DNA of 64,000 nucleotides, taken from Streptomyces phaeoluteigriseus. GTDB lineage: Bacteria > Actinomycetota > Actinomycetes > Streptomycetales > Streptomycetaceae. A model generated the notes under the pieces. It had not been told where the DNA came from. It saw only the letters and a program-made list of their open reading frames with translations, and made no database searches. A program made the position numbers and the translations under genes. Below, piece by piece: positions 33,828 through 41,877 of this stretch. The stretch spans positions 91,832 to 155,831 of the forward strand of contig NZ_MPOH02000015.1 of the NCBI RefSeq assembly GCF_001896135.2, in the 5' to 3' direction. Positions within the stretch are counted from its first letter, which is position 1, and the number at the start of each line of letters is the position of its first letter.

Positions 33828-34747
33828 TCAGGCCTCCTGGGGAGCGGCCGCGAACTCGGCTTCGGCGGTGGTCAGGTCGAGGTAGGCCTGCTCCAGCGTG
33901 CCTTCCTCGGCGGTCAGTTCGAGCAGTGGGAGGCCGGCCTCGGACGCGAGGCGGCCGATGTCGTCCACGCGCGCGTGGTCCACCGTCCAGTGCCCGTCGT
34001 CGTGGGCCACCGCCTCGTGACCGTGTCGGGCGAGAGCCTTCTCCAGGGCGGCGGGGTCGGAGGTGCGGACCCGGACGCGGGGCCGTACGCGCGCGTCGAT
34101 GAAGTCCCGCATGGGGGTGTCGGCCAGCAGTCGGCCCCGGCCGAGGACGACGAGCTGGTCGGCGAAGGAGGCCGTCTCGTTCATGAGGTGGCTGGAGACC
34201 AGGACGGTGCGTCCCTCGCCCGCGAGGCGGCGCAGCAGCCCGCGGATCCAGACGATGCCCTCGGGGTCGAGGCCGTTCGAGGGCTCGTCGAGCAGCACCA
34301 CCTCGGGGTCGCCGAGCAGGGCGGCGGCGATGCCCAGCCGCTGCCGCATGCCGAGCGAGTACGTCTTCACGCGGCGGCGCGCGGCCGGCGCGAGCCCGGT
34401 CTCCTCGAGCACCTCGTCGACCCGGCGGACGGGGATGCGGTTGCTCGCGGCGAGGGCCCGCAGATGGTCGCGGCCGGTGCGGGAGCCGTGCGGGGCCTGC
34501 GCGTCGAGCAACGCCCCGACGTGGCGCAGGGGTTCGGCAGCGTGGCGTAGGGGCGGCCGCCGACCGTGGCGCTGCCCGAGGTGGGCCGGTCGAGGCCGAG
34601 GACGAGGCGCAGCGTGGTGGACTTGCCGGCGCCGTTGGGGCCGAGGAAGCCGGTGACGCGGCCGGGCAGGACACGGAAGGTGAGCCGGTCCACGGCCCGC
34701 CGGGGGCCGAACTCCTTGGTGAGGTCACGGACGTCGATGCTGGTCAT
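33828..34747 (-). pseudogene. ABC-2 transporter ATP-binding protein (frameshifted)
   Basis: ATPase of the exporter. The N-terminal frame from ATG 34747 has IDVRDLTKEFGPRRAVD and Walker A GFLGPNGAGKSTTLRL, and runs to GRPYATLP. The rest (EPLRHVGALLDAQAPHGSRT, signature YSLGMRQRLGIAAALLG, Walker B VVLLDEPSNGLDPEG, SSHLMNE) is in a second frame stopping at 33828. One base missing at about 34535 (CCGGAACC expected on the coding strand, CCGAACC seen) explains the switch; repaired length is about 306 residues. Confidence 0.88.
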
Positions 34748-34801
34748 GGGACCACGGTGGCCGCCGGACCCGGTGGCGGGCCTCCCCCGCCGGTGGGGTC
34801 C

Positions 34802-34823
34802 GTCTCCCCCGCCCGGGGGAGAC
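34802..34823. promoter_or_regulatory. 9-bp inverted repeat between the ABC-2 ATPase gene and the kinase gene
   Basis: GTCTCCCCC (34802-34810) and GGGGGAGAC (34815-34823) with a 4-nt centre, in the 108-nt divergent region of exporter and two-component genes. It is a good candidate binding site for the NarL-type regulator encoded at 36025. Confidence 0.55.
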
Positions 34824-34855
34824 CGGTTGTCGGTGGTGCCTGTCACGATGGCCGC

Positions 34856-36010
34856 ATGGGCCGATTCCTGCGCCCGCTGCTGCGGGGGACGACGTACACG
34901 CGACTGGTGCACCTGTGGGTGCCGATGCTGGTCGTGAGCGTCTGGCTGTTCATCGACATGTCGAAGCCGTGGGTTCCCGCGGTGGCCCTGATCCCGCTCG
35001 GGCTGATCCCCGCGGTGCGCACGGGTGAGGGGGTGCAGGCGCAGTTGCTGCTGTCTCCGGGCGTGCGGGATCCGGGGTTCTCCGTGGCTCCGGCGACGGC
35101 CTGGCGGGACCGGCTGCGCACGGTGCTGTGGCTGGAAGCGCGGATGGCACTCGGGGTCGTGACCAGCATCGCCTGTGTGTGGCTGCCGATCCTCGCCTAC
35201 CTGCTGGCCGGCCTCGCGGGCGGGCGCGTGCCCCACGACGTCCCGGTGCTCGCCGATGCGACGCCGCACTGGTGGTACGCCCTGCTGGTGCCGCTGCCCC
35301 TCCTCGCCTGGTACGGAATCGTCGTCGGGCTCGGCGAGGCGGTCACCGCGCTCGCGCGACGGCTGCTCGGTCCCTCGGCGGGCGAGCGGCTCGCGGCCCT
35401 GGAGGAGCGCACCGAGCAGCTGCTGGAGCGCAACCGCATCGCCCACGAGCTGCACGACTCCATCGGGCACGCCCTGACGGTGGCCGTGGTGCAGGCGGGC
35501 GCGGCGCGGGCGGCGGGCGACCCGGCGTTCACCGATCGGGCGCTCGCCGCGATCGAGGAGACCGGCCGGACCGCGCTGGAGGACCTGGAGCGCGTCCTGG
35601 GGGTGCTGCGTGAGGCGGAGCGGCCGGTGAGCGGCCGGCCGACGCTGGCCGAGGCGGACCGGCTGCTGGAGTCGGCTCGCGCGTCGGGCGCGAAGGTGGA
35701 CGCCGAGCTGGCCGGGGCGCTGGAGAGCGTGCCGGGTCCGGTGTCCCGCGAGGGCTACCGCATCCTCCAGGAGGCCCTGACCAACGCGCTGCGGCACGCG
35801 GGATCCGTTCCGGTCCTGGTCAGGATCGAGGTCGCCGCGGGCGTGCTCAGCCTGGAGGTCCGCAATCCGCTGACCGCGCACATGTCCGCCCCGGTCCGGG
35901 GCAGCGGACTGCGGGGCATCCACGAGCGGGCCGCGCTGCTCGGCGGGCGGGCGTCGACCGGCCCGGACCAGGGCGACTGGCAGGTGCGTGCGGAGCTGCC
36001 GCTGCGCTGA
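34856..36010 (+). CDS. Sensor histidine kinase (NarL/DesK class)
   Basis: A 384-residue membrane histidine kinase. Four to five transmembrane helices occupy residues 20-170; the HisKA_3 dimerisation segment RNRIAHELHDSIGHALTVAV has the phospho-accepting His near residue 200, and the HATPase domain has the N box LQEALTNALRHAG and GSGLRGIHERAALLGG. It is followed after 14 nt by its response regulator. The divergent ABC-2 exporter is the probable target, as in bacitracin or daptomycin-type sensing modules. Confidence 0.92.
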   Translation: MGRFLRPLLRGTTYTRLVHLWVPMLVVSVWLFIDMSKPWVPAVALIPLGLIPAVRTGEGVQAQLLLSPGVRDPGFSVAPATAWRDRLRTVLWLEARMALGVVTSIACVWLPILAYLLAGLAGGRVPHDVPVLADATPHWWYALLVPLPLLAWYGIVVGLGEAVTALARRLLGPSAGERLAALEERTEQLLERNRIAHELHDSIGHALTVAVVQAGAARAAGDPAFTDRALAAIEETGRTALEDLERVLGVLREAERPVSGRPTLAEADRLLESARASGAKVDAELAGALESVPGPVSREGYRILQEALTNALRHAGSVPVLVRIEVAAGVLSLEVRNPLTAHMSAPVRGSGLRGIHERAALLGGRASTGPDQGDWQVRAELPLR

Positions 36011-36024
36011 TCTACGCTGACCCG

Positions 36025-36699
36025 ATGCCGATCACCGTGCTCCTCGTCGACGACGAACCGCTGGTGCGCGCCGGGCTGCGGGCCGTGCTGGAGACGCAGC
36101 CCGACATCGAGGTCGTCGGGGAGGCCGCGGACGGGGCCGCGGTGATCCCGCTGGTGCGCCGGCTGCGGCCCGACGTGGTCGCCATGGACGTACGGATGCC
36201 GTTGATGGACGGGATCGAGGCCACGCGCGCGGTGCTGCGGACGGTCGACGGGCCGCCGCGGATCCTCGTCGTGACGACCTTCGAGAACGACGAGTACGTG
36301 TACGAGGCGCTGCGCGCGGGCGCGGACGGGTTCCTCCTGAAGCGGGCCCGGCCCGCCGAGATCGTGCACGCCGTACGGCTGGTGGCCGAGGGCGAGTCGC
36401 TCCTGTTCCCGGCGTCGGTCCGGCGGTTGGCCGCCTCGTACGGCGACGGGCCGGGGAACCGGGCGGCGCGCGACCTGCTGGAGCGGGCGCGGCTGACCGA
36501 GCGGGAGGCCGAGGTGCTGCGGCTGATGGCCCGTGGACTGTCCAACGCGGAGATAGCCGCGCGGCTGGTCGTCGGCACGGAGACCGTCAAGTCGCATGTG
36601 AGCGGGGTGCTGGCGAAGCTGGGGGCCCGCGATCGCACGCAGGCGGTGATCACGGCGTACGAGTCGGGGTTCGTCTCGGCGGGCCGGACCGGCACGTGA
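36025..36699 (+). CDS. NarL/FixJ family response regulator
   Basis: A 224-residue two-domain regulator: receiver domain (LLVDDEPLVRAGLRAVLE; phospho-Asp 55 in VAMDVRMPLMDG; conserved Lys in FLLKRARP) and a C-terminal LuxR-type HTH (LTEREAEVLRLMARGLSNAE, VGTETVKSHVSGVLAKLGA). Forms a pair with the kinase 14 nt upstream. Confidence 0.95.
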   Translation: MPITVLLVDDEPLVRAGLRAVLETQPDIEVVGEAADGAAVIPLVRRLRPDVVAMDVRMPLMDGIEATRAVLRTVDGPPRILVVTTFENDEYVYEALRAGADGFLLKRARPAEIVHAVRLVAEGESLLFPASVRRLAASYGDGPGNRAARDLLERARLTEREAEVLRLMARGLSNAEIAARLVVGTETVKSHVSGVLAKLGARDRTQAVITAYESGFVSAGRTGT

Positions 36700-36787
36700 A
36701 GCCGGCCGGTGCGCGGTCCGCGCTCGCCGGGGTGCCCCGCGCCGAGTACGATCCGCCCCACACGCGCGAGAGCTGGGAGGACGGACG

Positions 36788-37945
36788 TTGGGGCGGCTGA
36801 CCGGCGGGGATCCCTCGCTGCTGCGAAGGATCAATTCCGCGGTGGTGCTGCACGCTCTGCGTGCCACCGACTGCGCGACGCTCACGGAGATCACCCGGGT
36901 GACCGGGCTGTCCCGGCCGACCGTCGAGGGGGTCGTCGAGGACCTGATAGCGGCCGGACTCGTCGTCGAGAAGGCCGCCGAGGAGGGGGCCGCCCGGCGG
37001 CAGGGGCGTCCGGCACGCCGGTTCCGGTTCCGGGCCGAGGCCGGTCATCTGCTGGGCCTGGAGATCGGGGCGCACCGGGTGGCCGTCCTGCTGGCCGACC
37101 TGGACGGGCGGGTGCTCGGCGCGCAGGCCAAGGACGTCGACGAGACGGCGCCCGCCGACGAGCGGCTCGAACGGCTGCGGACAGCGGTCGCCGAGCTGCT
37201 GCGGCGGGCCGGGGTCCCCCGCAGTTCCCTGCGGGCCGTCGGCGTCGGCGCGCCGGGCATCGTGGAGGCGGACGGGACCGTACGGCTGGGCACCGCGCTG
37301 CCCGAGTGGACGGGGCTGCGGCTGGGCGAGCGGCTCAGCCGTTCCTTCAAGTGCCCGGTGCTGGTGGAGAACGACGCCAACGCCGCGGCCGTGGCCGAGC
37401 ACTGGAAGGGCTCCGCCACCGAGTCCGACGACGTCGTGTTCGTGCTGGCGGGGCTGAGCCCGGGCGCGGGTTCGCTGATCGGCGGGCGGCTGCACCGCGG
37501 GTACGGCGGGGCGGCCGGGGAGATCGGCGCGCTGCACCTGCTGGGGCGCGGGGTGACTCCGGAAACGCTGCTGTCCACGACGGACGAGCCGCTGCATCCG
37601 CTGGACGAGCAGGCGGTCGCCGAGGTGTTCACGCAGGCACGCAAGGGCGACCGGCGGGCGCGGGCTGCCGTGGATCGCTTCATCCAGCGCCTGGTGCACG
37701 ACGTGGCCGCGCTGGTCCTTGCCCTCGACCCCGAGCTGGTCGTGATCGGCGGCTGGGCGGCGGGCCTGGACGGTGTCCTGGAGCCGCTGCGGCGGGAGTT
37801 GGCGCGCTACTGTCTGCGCCCGCCGAAGGTGGCCCTGTCCCTGCTCGGTGAGGCGGCCGTGGCGACCGGGGCCCTGCGCCTGGCGCTCGACCACGTCGAG
37901 GAGCAGCTCTTCGCGGTGGAGGGCACGGTGACGGGCCGCGCGTGA
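36788..37945 (+). CDS. ROK family transcriptional regulator
   Basis: A 385-residue protein with an N-terminal winged helix (residues 12-70; TEITRVTGLSRPTVEGVVED) and a ROK sugar-kinase-like domain (GAPGIVEADGTVRLGTALPE, VENDANAAAVAEHW, GEIGALHLLGRGV). The CxCGxxGC zinc motif usual in ROK proteins is not visible, so kinase activity is uncertain and a repressor role sensing a sugar is more likely. TTG 36788 has GGAGG upstream. It stands alone. Confidence 0.88.
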   Translation: MGRLTGGDPSLLRRINSAVVLHALRATDCATLTEITRVTGLSRPTVEGVVEDLIAAGLVVEKAAEEGAARRQGRPARRFRFRAEAGHLLGLEIGAHRVAVLLADLDGRVLGAQAKDVDETAPADERLERLRTAVAELLRRAGVPRSSLRAVGVGAPGIVEADGTVRLGTALPEWTGLRLGERLSRSFKCPVLVENDANAAAVAEHWKGSATESDDVVFVLAGLSPGAGSLIGGRLHRGYGGAAGEIGALHLLGRGVTPETLLSTTDEPLHPLDEQAVAEVFTQARKGDRRARAAVDRFIQRLVHDVAALVLALDPELVVIGGWAAGLDGVLEPLRRELARYCLRPPKVALSLLGEAAVATGALRLALDHVEEQLFAVEGTVTGRA

Positions 37946-38065
37946 GGCGCGCACCGCGGCCGGGGAACGCGGGCGCGCCCCGGAATGTCTCCGGGGCGCG
38001 TTCGTGCGTGCGGTCGGTGGCCGGTGCAGGCCGTTCAGGGAGCCTGCCGTGCGGTCACCGGGCGG

Positions 38066-38826
38066 TCAGGACGCCTGGCGTTCCGGGCCGTGGTGGATCT
38101 CCACGTTGCCCGAGGCGCCGAAGGTCAGGCGGCAGGTGTCCGCCCGGTAGGTGGCCAGGGAGAGTGCCGCGGTGCGGCCCCGCGTGAAGAAGCGGGTGGT
38201 GACGACGAGGACGGGCGCGCCGGGCAGCCGGTCGAGTTCCCTCGCGTCGTCGGCGCGGGCCGAGCCCAGCTCCACCGCGCGGTCCTGGCCCTCCAGCTCC
38301 AGTCGCTCGAGTTCGCGCAGTACCGCACGCGCGCGTGCCGTACCGGACGGGGTGTCGATCGCGGTCAGGTCGGGTACCGACGACCGCGGGACGTAGAGCA
38401 GTTCGGCGGCGACGGGCTGGCCGTGGGAGACCCGCGAGCGGCGCACGATGTGCACGGCCTCGTCGCGGTCGGTGCCGAGCGCGTCGGCGACGGCCGGCGG
38501 CGGGGCGCGACCGCGCAGTCGACGGGCTGCCAGGCGTCCTCGGACGCGCCGGGCCAGGCCTGCTGTTCGGCGCCGACGTCGACGCCCACCCGGGGCGGCG
38601 CGACGGTCGTGCCGACGCCGCGGCGGCGCTGGAGCCGCCCTTCCAGTTCGAGCTGCTCCAGGGCCTGCCGGAGCGTGGCGCGGGCGACGCCGAAGCGCGC
38701 GGCCAGGTCCCGCTCGTTGGGCAGGATCTCGCCCACGGTGAACTCCGAGTCCAGTGCCTCGCTGAGCACGGTCCTCAGATGCCAGTACTTCGGTTCCGGT
38801 ACCGATTCCAGTTGCGTGGTCCCCAC
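38066..38826 (-). pseudogene. GntR/HutC-family regulator (DevA/DevE-like, frameshifted)
   Basis: A GntR regulator with a UTRA domain. From GTG 38826 (with GGAGG upstream) the first frame gives the winged helix (EALDSEFTVGEILPNERDLA, ARFGVARATLRQALEQLELE, RRRGVGTTVAPP) and reaches about residue 108. The ligand domain (AVADALGTDRDEAVHIVRRS to TFGASGNVEIHHGP) is in a second frame stopping at 38066. One missing C in a C-run (38502-38505, G4 on the plus strand) accounts for it; repaired length is 253 residues. It resembles the Streptomyces DevA/DevE developmental regulators, from memory and by synteny. Confidence 0.82.
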
Positions 38827-38923
38827 CCTGTCCTCCGCAATCGCCGTGGTACGGCGGCGTTTTCGCGCCCTTGTTTATTAAAGGTTGTTGTACTTCTCTG
38901 CGACCATAGGACGGCCCCCACCC

Positions 38924-38937
38924 TTGGTCAAGACCAA
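38924..38937. promoter_or_regulatory. GntR/HutC-type operator upstream of the GntR gene
   Basis: TTGGTCAAGACCAA is a perfect palindrome of the NTGGTCnnGACCAN form bound by HutC-class GntR regulators such as DasR and NagR. It lies about 100 nt upstream of the GntR start, near an AT-rich TTTATTAAAGG stretch, so autoregulation is likely. Confidence 0.6.
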
Positions 38938-39024
38938 TCCTCGAACCCCGGCGGAGCGGACAGGCGTCCGACAGCGAAGGGTTCACGGGACGTTCGTACT
39001 CGCCGCCTCCGGTGGCACCACGGC

Positions 39025-39056
39025 GAAGCCCCCGTCGCGCCGTCGACGGGGGCTTC
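39025..39056. terminator. Strong hairpin terminator of the ECF sigma factor gene
   Basis: GAAGCCCCCGTCG (39025-39037) pairs perfectly with 39044-39056 around a 6-nt loop, 15 nt beyond the ECF sigma factor stop codon. Confidence 0.8.
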
Positions 39057-39070
39057 GGGGCCGGAGGGAC

Positions 39071-39952
39071 CTACGCGGCCAGCGCGCGCAGCTTGTCGGG
39101 GTTGCGGACGACGTAGACGGTCCGGATGTGGCCGTCGGCGACGTCGAGCTGGAGGACGCTGTCCGGTGTGCCCCCGGACAGGAGCAGGAGGGCGGGGCCG
39201 CCGTTGAGTTCGAGGACGCGGACGGACAGGTCGGGCACGCTCCTGCGGGTCACGCCGACGAGGAAGCGGCCCACGTGGTCGGCGCTCTCCAGGACCCGCA
39301 GCGGCGCCTTCGACCTGCCGCCGCTGTCGCCGACGAGCCGCACGTCGGGCGCGAGCAGGTCCAGCAGCCCTTCGAGGTCGCCCTCCGCCGCGGCGGCGAG
39401 GAACCGTTCGGTCAGTTCGCGGCGCTGGACGGGGTCGACGTCGTAGCGGGGCCGGCGTTCGTCGACGTGCCGGCGGGCGCGGCCGGCGAGCTGGCGGACC
39501 GCGGACTCGGACCGGTCGAGGACGGCCGCGATGTCGGCGTGCGGGTAGCCGAAGGCCTCCCGCAGCACGAACACCGCGCGTTCCAGTGGGGACAGCGACT
39601 CCAGCACGACGAGGACGGCGAGGGAGACGGAGTCGGCGAGGACGGCGCGTTCGGCGGTGTCCTGGACGGTGTCGCCGAAGTCGGTGACGTACGGCTCGGG
39701 CAGCCAGGGGCCGACGTAGGCCTCGTTGCGGGCCTTGATGCGGGCCAGCCGGTCCAGGGCGAGGTGGGTGACGACGCGGACCAGGTAGGCGCGGGGTTCG
39801 CGGACGTCGCCCCGGTCGGCGGCGGCCCAGCGCAGCCAGGCGTCCTGGACCACGTCCTCCGCGTCGGCGACGCGTCCGAGCATGCGGTAGGCGACGCCCA
39901 GCAGCAGCGAGCGGTGCTCCTCGAAGACGTCGGTGATGGTGTCTGCGGTCAC
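39071..39952 (-). CDS. ECF sigma factor, SigJ/ECF41 type
   Basis: A 293-residue extracytoplasmic-function sigma factor. Region 2 is FEEHRSLLLGVAYRMLGRVA followed by DAEDVVQDAWLRW, region 4 is SPLERAVFVLREAFGYPHAD. The linker has the WLPEP motif and the C-terminus is a SnoaL-like domain ending DGHIRTVYVVRNPDKLRAL, both hallmarks of ECF41, in which the C-terminal domain controls activity instead of an anti-sigma factor. The usual partner, a COE-family gene (carboxymuconolactone decarboxylase, oxidoreductase or epimerase), is absent; an alpha/beta hydrolase gene is divergent instead. GTG 39952 is chosen from the N-terminus. Confidence 0.9.
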   Translation of the reverse strand: MTADTITDVFEEHRSLLLGVAYRMLGRVADAEDVVQDAWLRWAAADRGDVREPRAYLVRVVTHLALDRLARIKARNEAYVGPWLPEPYVTDFGDTVQDTAERAVLADSVSLAVLVVLESLSPLERAVFVLREAFGYPHADIAAVLDRSESAVRQLAGRARRHVDERRPRYDVDPVQRRELTERFLAAAAEGDLEGLLDLLAPDVRLVGDSGGRSKAPLRVLESADHVGRFLVGVTRRSVPDLSVRVLELNGGPALLLLSGGTPDSVLQLDVADGHIRTVYVVRNPDKLRALAA

Positions 39953-40117
39953 CCCGCCATCCCATCCCGGGGCCCGGGGCCGTGTCCAGACGGCGGGCCG
40001 ACCGGGGGCTACCCGTCGGTAGCAATTGCTGACAAGCTGTCTGCGCGACCGGCCGCCGGCCCGCCCCGCCGCCGTCGGCCCGTACCGCGTCCGCCTGTTC
40101 AGACGAGGAGCACTCCG

Positions 40118-40948
40118 ATGTCCGCCACCGTCTCGTTCCCGGTCCCCACCCCCGACGGGCCACGGCCCGTCACCGTCTCCTACGCGCGCGTGGGCCGCGG
40201 TGAGCCGCTGCTCCTGCTGCACGGCATCGGGCATCACCGGCAGGCCTGGGACCCCGTGGTGGACATCCTGGCCACCGAGCGCGACGTGATCACGGTGGAC
40301 CTGCCCGGCTTCGGCGCCTCCCCGTCCCTGCCCGACGGGCTGAACTACGACCTGGCCACGACGACCGCGGTGTTCTCCGCCTTCTGCGAGGCCCTGGAGC
40401 TGGACCGCCCCCACGTCGGGGGCAACTCGCTGGGCGGTCTGCTGGCCCTGGAACTGGGCCGGGAAAAGCACGTACGGTCCGTCACCGCCCTGTCCCCGGC
40501 CGGTTTCTGGTCGGAGACCGAGCGGCGCTACGCCTTCGGGGTGCTCCTGACGATGCGGCGGCTCTCCCAGCGGATGCCGCCGCCGCTGGTGGAGCGGCTG
40601 TCACGGTCGGCGGCCGGCCGGACCGCCCTCACCAGCACCATCTACGCCCGGCCGACGCGCCGTTCACCCGAGGCCGTGGTCGCCGAGACGCTGGCGCTGG
40701 CCGGGGCCACCGGGTTCGACCAGACCCTTCGGTCCGGCGGCTCCGTCCGGTTCACCGACGACATCCCGGGCATCCCGGTCACGGTCGCCTGGGGCAGCCG
40801 CGACATGATCCTGCTGCGCCGCCAGGGCGTCCGCGCCAAGCAGATCATCCCCCGCGCACGTCTGGTGCGGCTGCCCGGCTGCGGGCACTGCCCGATGAAC
40901 GACGACCCCGCGCTCGTCGCGCGCGTGCTGCTCGACGGCAGCCGCTGA
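40118..40948 (+). CDS. Alpha/beta hydrolase
   Basis: A 276-residue hydrolase with LLLLHGIGHHRQAWDP (oxyanion loop), the nucleophile motif GGNSLGGLLAL, an Asp in VAWGSRDMILL and the catalytic His in LPGCGHCPMNDDP. No signal peptide. ATG 40118 has GAGGAG upstream; the frame upstream of it is not coding. It is divergent from the ECF41 sigma factor gene and may be one of its targets. Substrate unknown. Confidence 0.9.
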   Translation: MSATVSFPVPTPDGPRPVTVSYARVGRGEPLLLLHGIGHHRQAWDPVVDILATERDVITVDLPGFGASPSLPDGLNYDLATTTAVFSAFCEALELDRPHVGGNSLGGLLALELGREKHVRSVTALSPAGFWSETERRYAFGVLLTMRRLSQRMPPPLVERLSRSAAGRTALTSTIYARPTRRSPEAVVAETLALAGATGFDQTLRSGGSVRFTDDIPGIPVTVAWGSRDMILLRRQGVRAKQIIPRARLVRLPGCGHCPMNDDPALVARVLLDGSR

Positions 40949-41830
40949 GACACCCCGGGAGCGGCTCAACACCCCCGCGCCCAGAGCGACTCCGGCACCG
41001 ACGAGGGCGCTGCCGGCGGCCTGCGCCGGGCCGTAGGAGCCCGTTCCGACGAGCGGGGCGGTGCAGGCGGCGGCGACCGGGATGAGACCGGAGAACAGCG
41101 TGGCGCGCTCCGCGCCGATCCGCTGCATGCCCATGTACCAGCACACGAAGCCGATGACGGTGACGACGACCGCCTGCCACAGCAGCGCGGCCGTCTCACC
41201 GGCGTCCGGCCGGCGCAGCCACCCGCCGCCGTCCAGGACCAGCCCCACCGCCGTGGACTCGACGGCGGCCAGCCCGCACACGGTGGCCGACAGCAGCCGC
41301 GGGCCCAGGGGCCGCAGCACGGGCACGGCCAGTACCGCGAACCCGACCTCGCCGCCCAGCGCGCACACCGAGTAGGCGAGGCCCGCGCCGTCCGTCCGGC
41401 CCCAGCCCTGCACGGTGAGCGCGCCGACCGCGACCAGTGACGCGCCGTAGAGGACCGTACGGCGCGGGCGGCGCCCCTCCAGGAGCGGCACGAGGACCGC
41501 GACGACAACGGGCGCGCAGCCCACCAGGACGCCCGGGACGGCCGGTTCGGCGGAGCGTTCGGCGGCCAGGACGGCCAGGTTGAAGCCGACCATGCCGACG
41601 GCCGCGAGCAGGGCCAGACGGGCCCACTGGCGGGAGGTGAGTGCGCGCAGGCGGGGCAGGGCGCCCGCACCGGCCAGCGGCACGAGCAGCAGGCACGCGA
41701 GGCCGTAACGCAGGGCCTGGCCGCCCGCGTACGGGTAGGCGCCCAGGACGCTGTTGGCGGTGAAGGACGCTCCGACGAGGACGCAGGCGAGCGCGGCGAG
41801 GAGGGAGCCGCGGGTGGTGGTGACGTTCAT
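40664..41830 (-). CDS. EamA/DMT-family transporter (3' end uncertain)
   Basis: A drug/metabolite transporter with ten predicted helices in two EamA repeats (LACVLVGASFTANSVLG; LVGCAPVVVAVLVPLLEG; VVTVIGFVCWYMGMQRIG; LFSGLIPVAAACTAPLVG). ATG 41830. The membrane part ends at about 40985; the frame then stays open to 40664 through sequence antisense to the hydrolase gene, which is unlikely to be coding. A TGA in another frame at 40966-40968 is where I would expect the end, so a small indel in the G5 run near 40971-40975 is possible. It is divergent from the MocR regulator, a common regulator-exporter pairing. Confidence 0.78.
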   Translation of the reverse strand: MNVTTTRGSLLAALACVLVGASFTANSVLGAYPYAGGQALRYGLACLLLVPLAGAGALPRLRALTSRQWARLALLAAVGMVGFNLAVLAAERSAEPAVPGVLVGCAPVVVAVLVPLLEGRRPRRTVLYGASLVAVGALTVQGWGRTDGAGLAYSVCALGGEVGFAVLAVPVLRPLGPRLLSATVCGLAAVESTAVGLVLDGGGWLRRPDAGETAALLWQAVVVTVIGFVCWYMGMQRIGAERATLFSGLIPVAAACTAPLVGTGSYGPAQAAGSALVGAGVALGAGVLSRSRGVSAAAVEQHARDERGVVVHRAVPAAGQPHQTCAGDDLLGADALAAQQDHVAAAPGDRDRDARDVVGEPDGAAGPKGLVEPGGPGQRQRLGDHGLG

Positions 41831-41877
41831 GACCGTGACGCTAGGAAGCACGGCGGCCCGGTTTAAGGTCCACTTCC

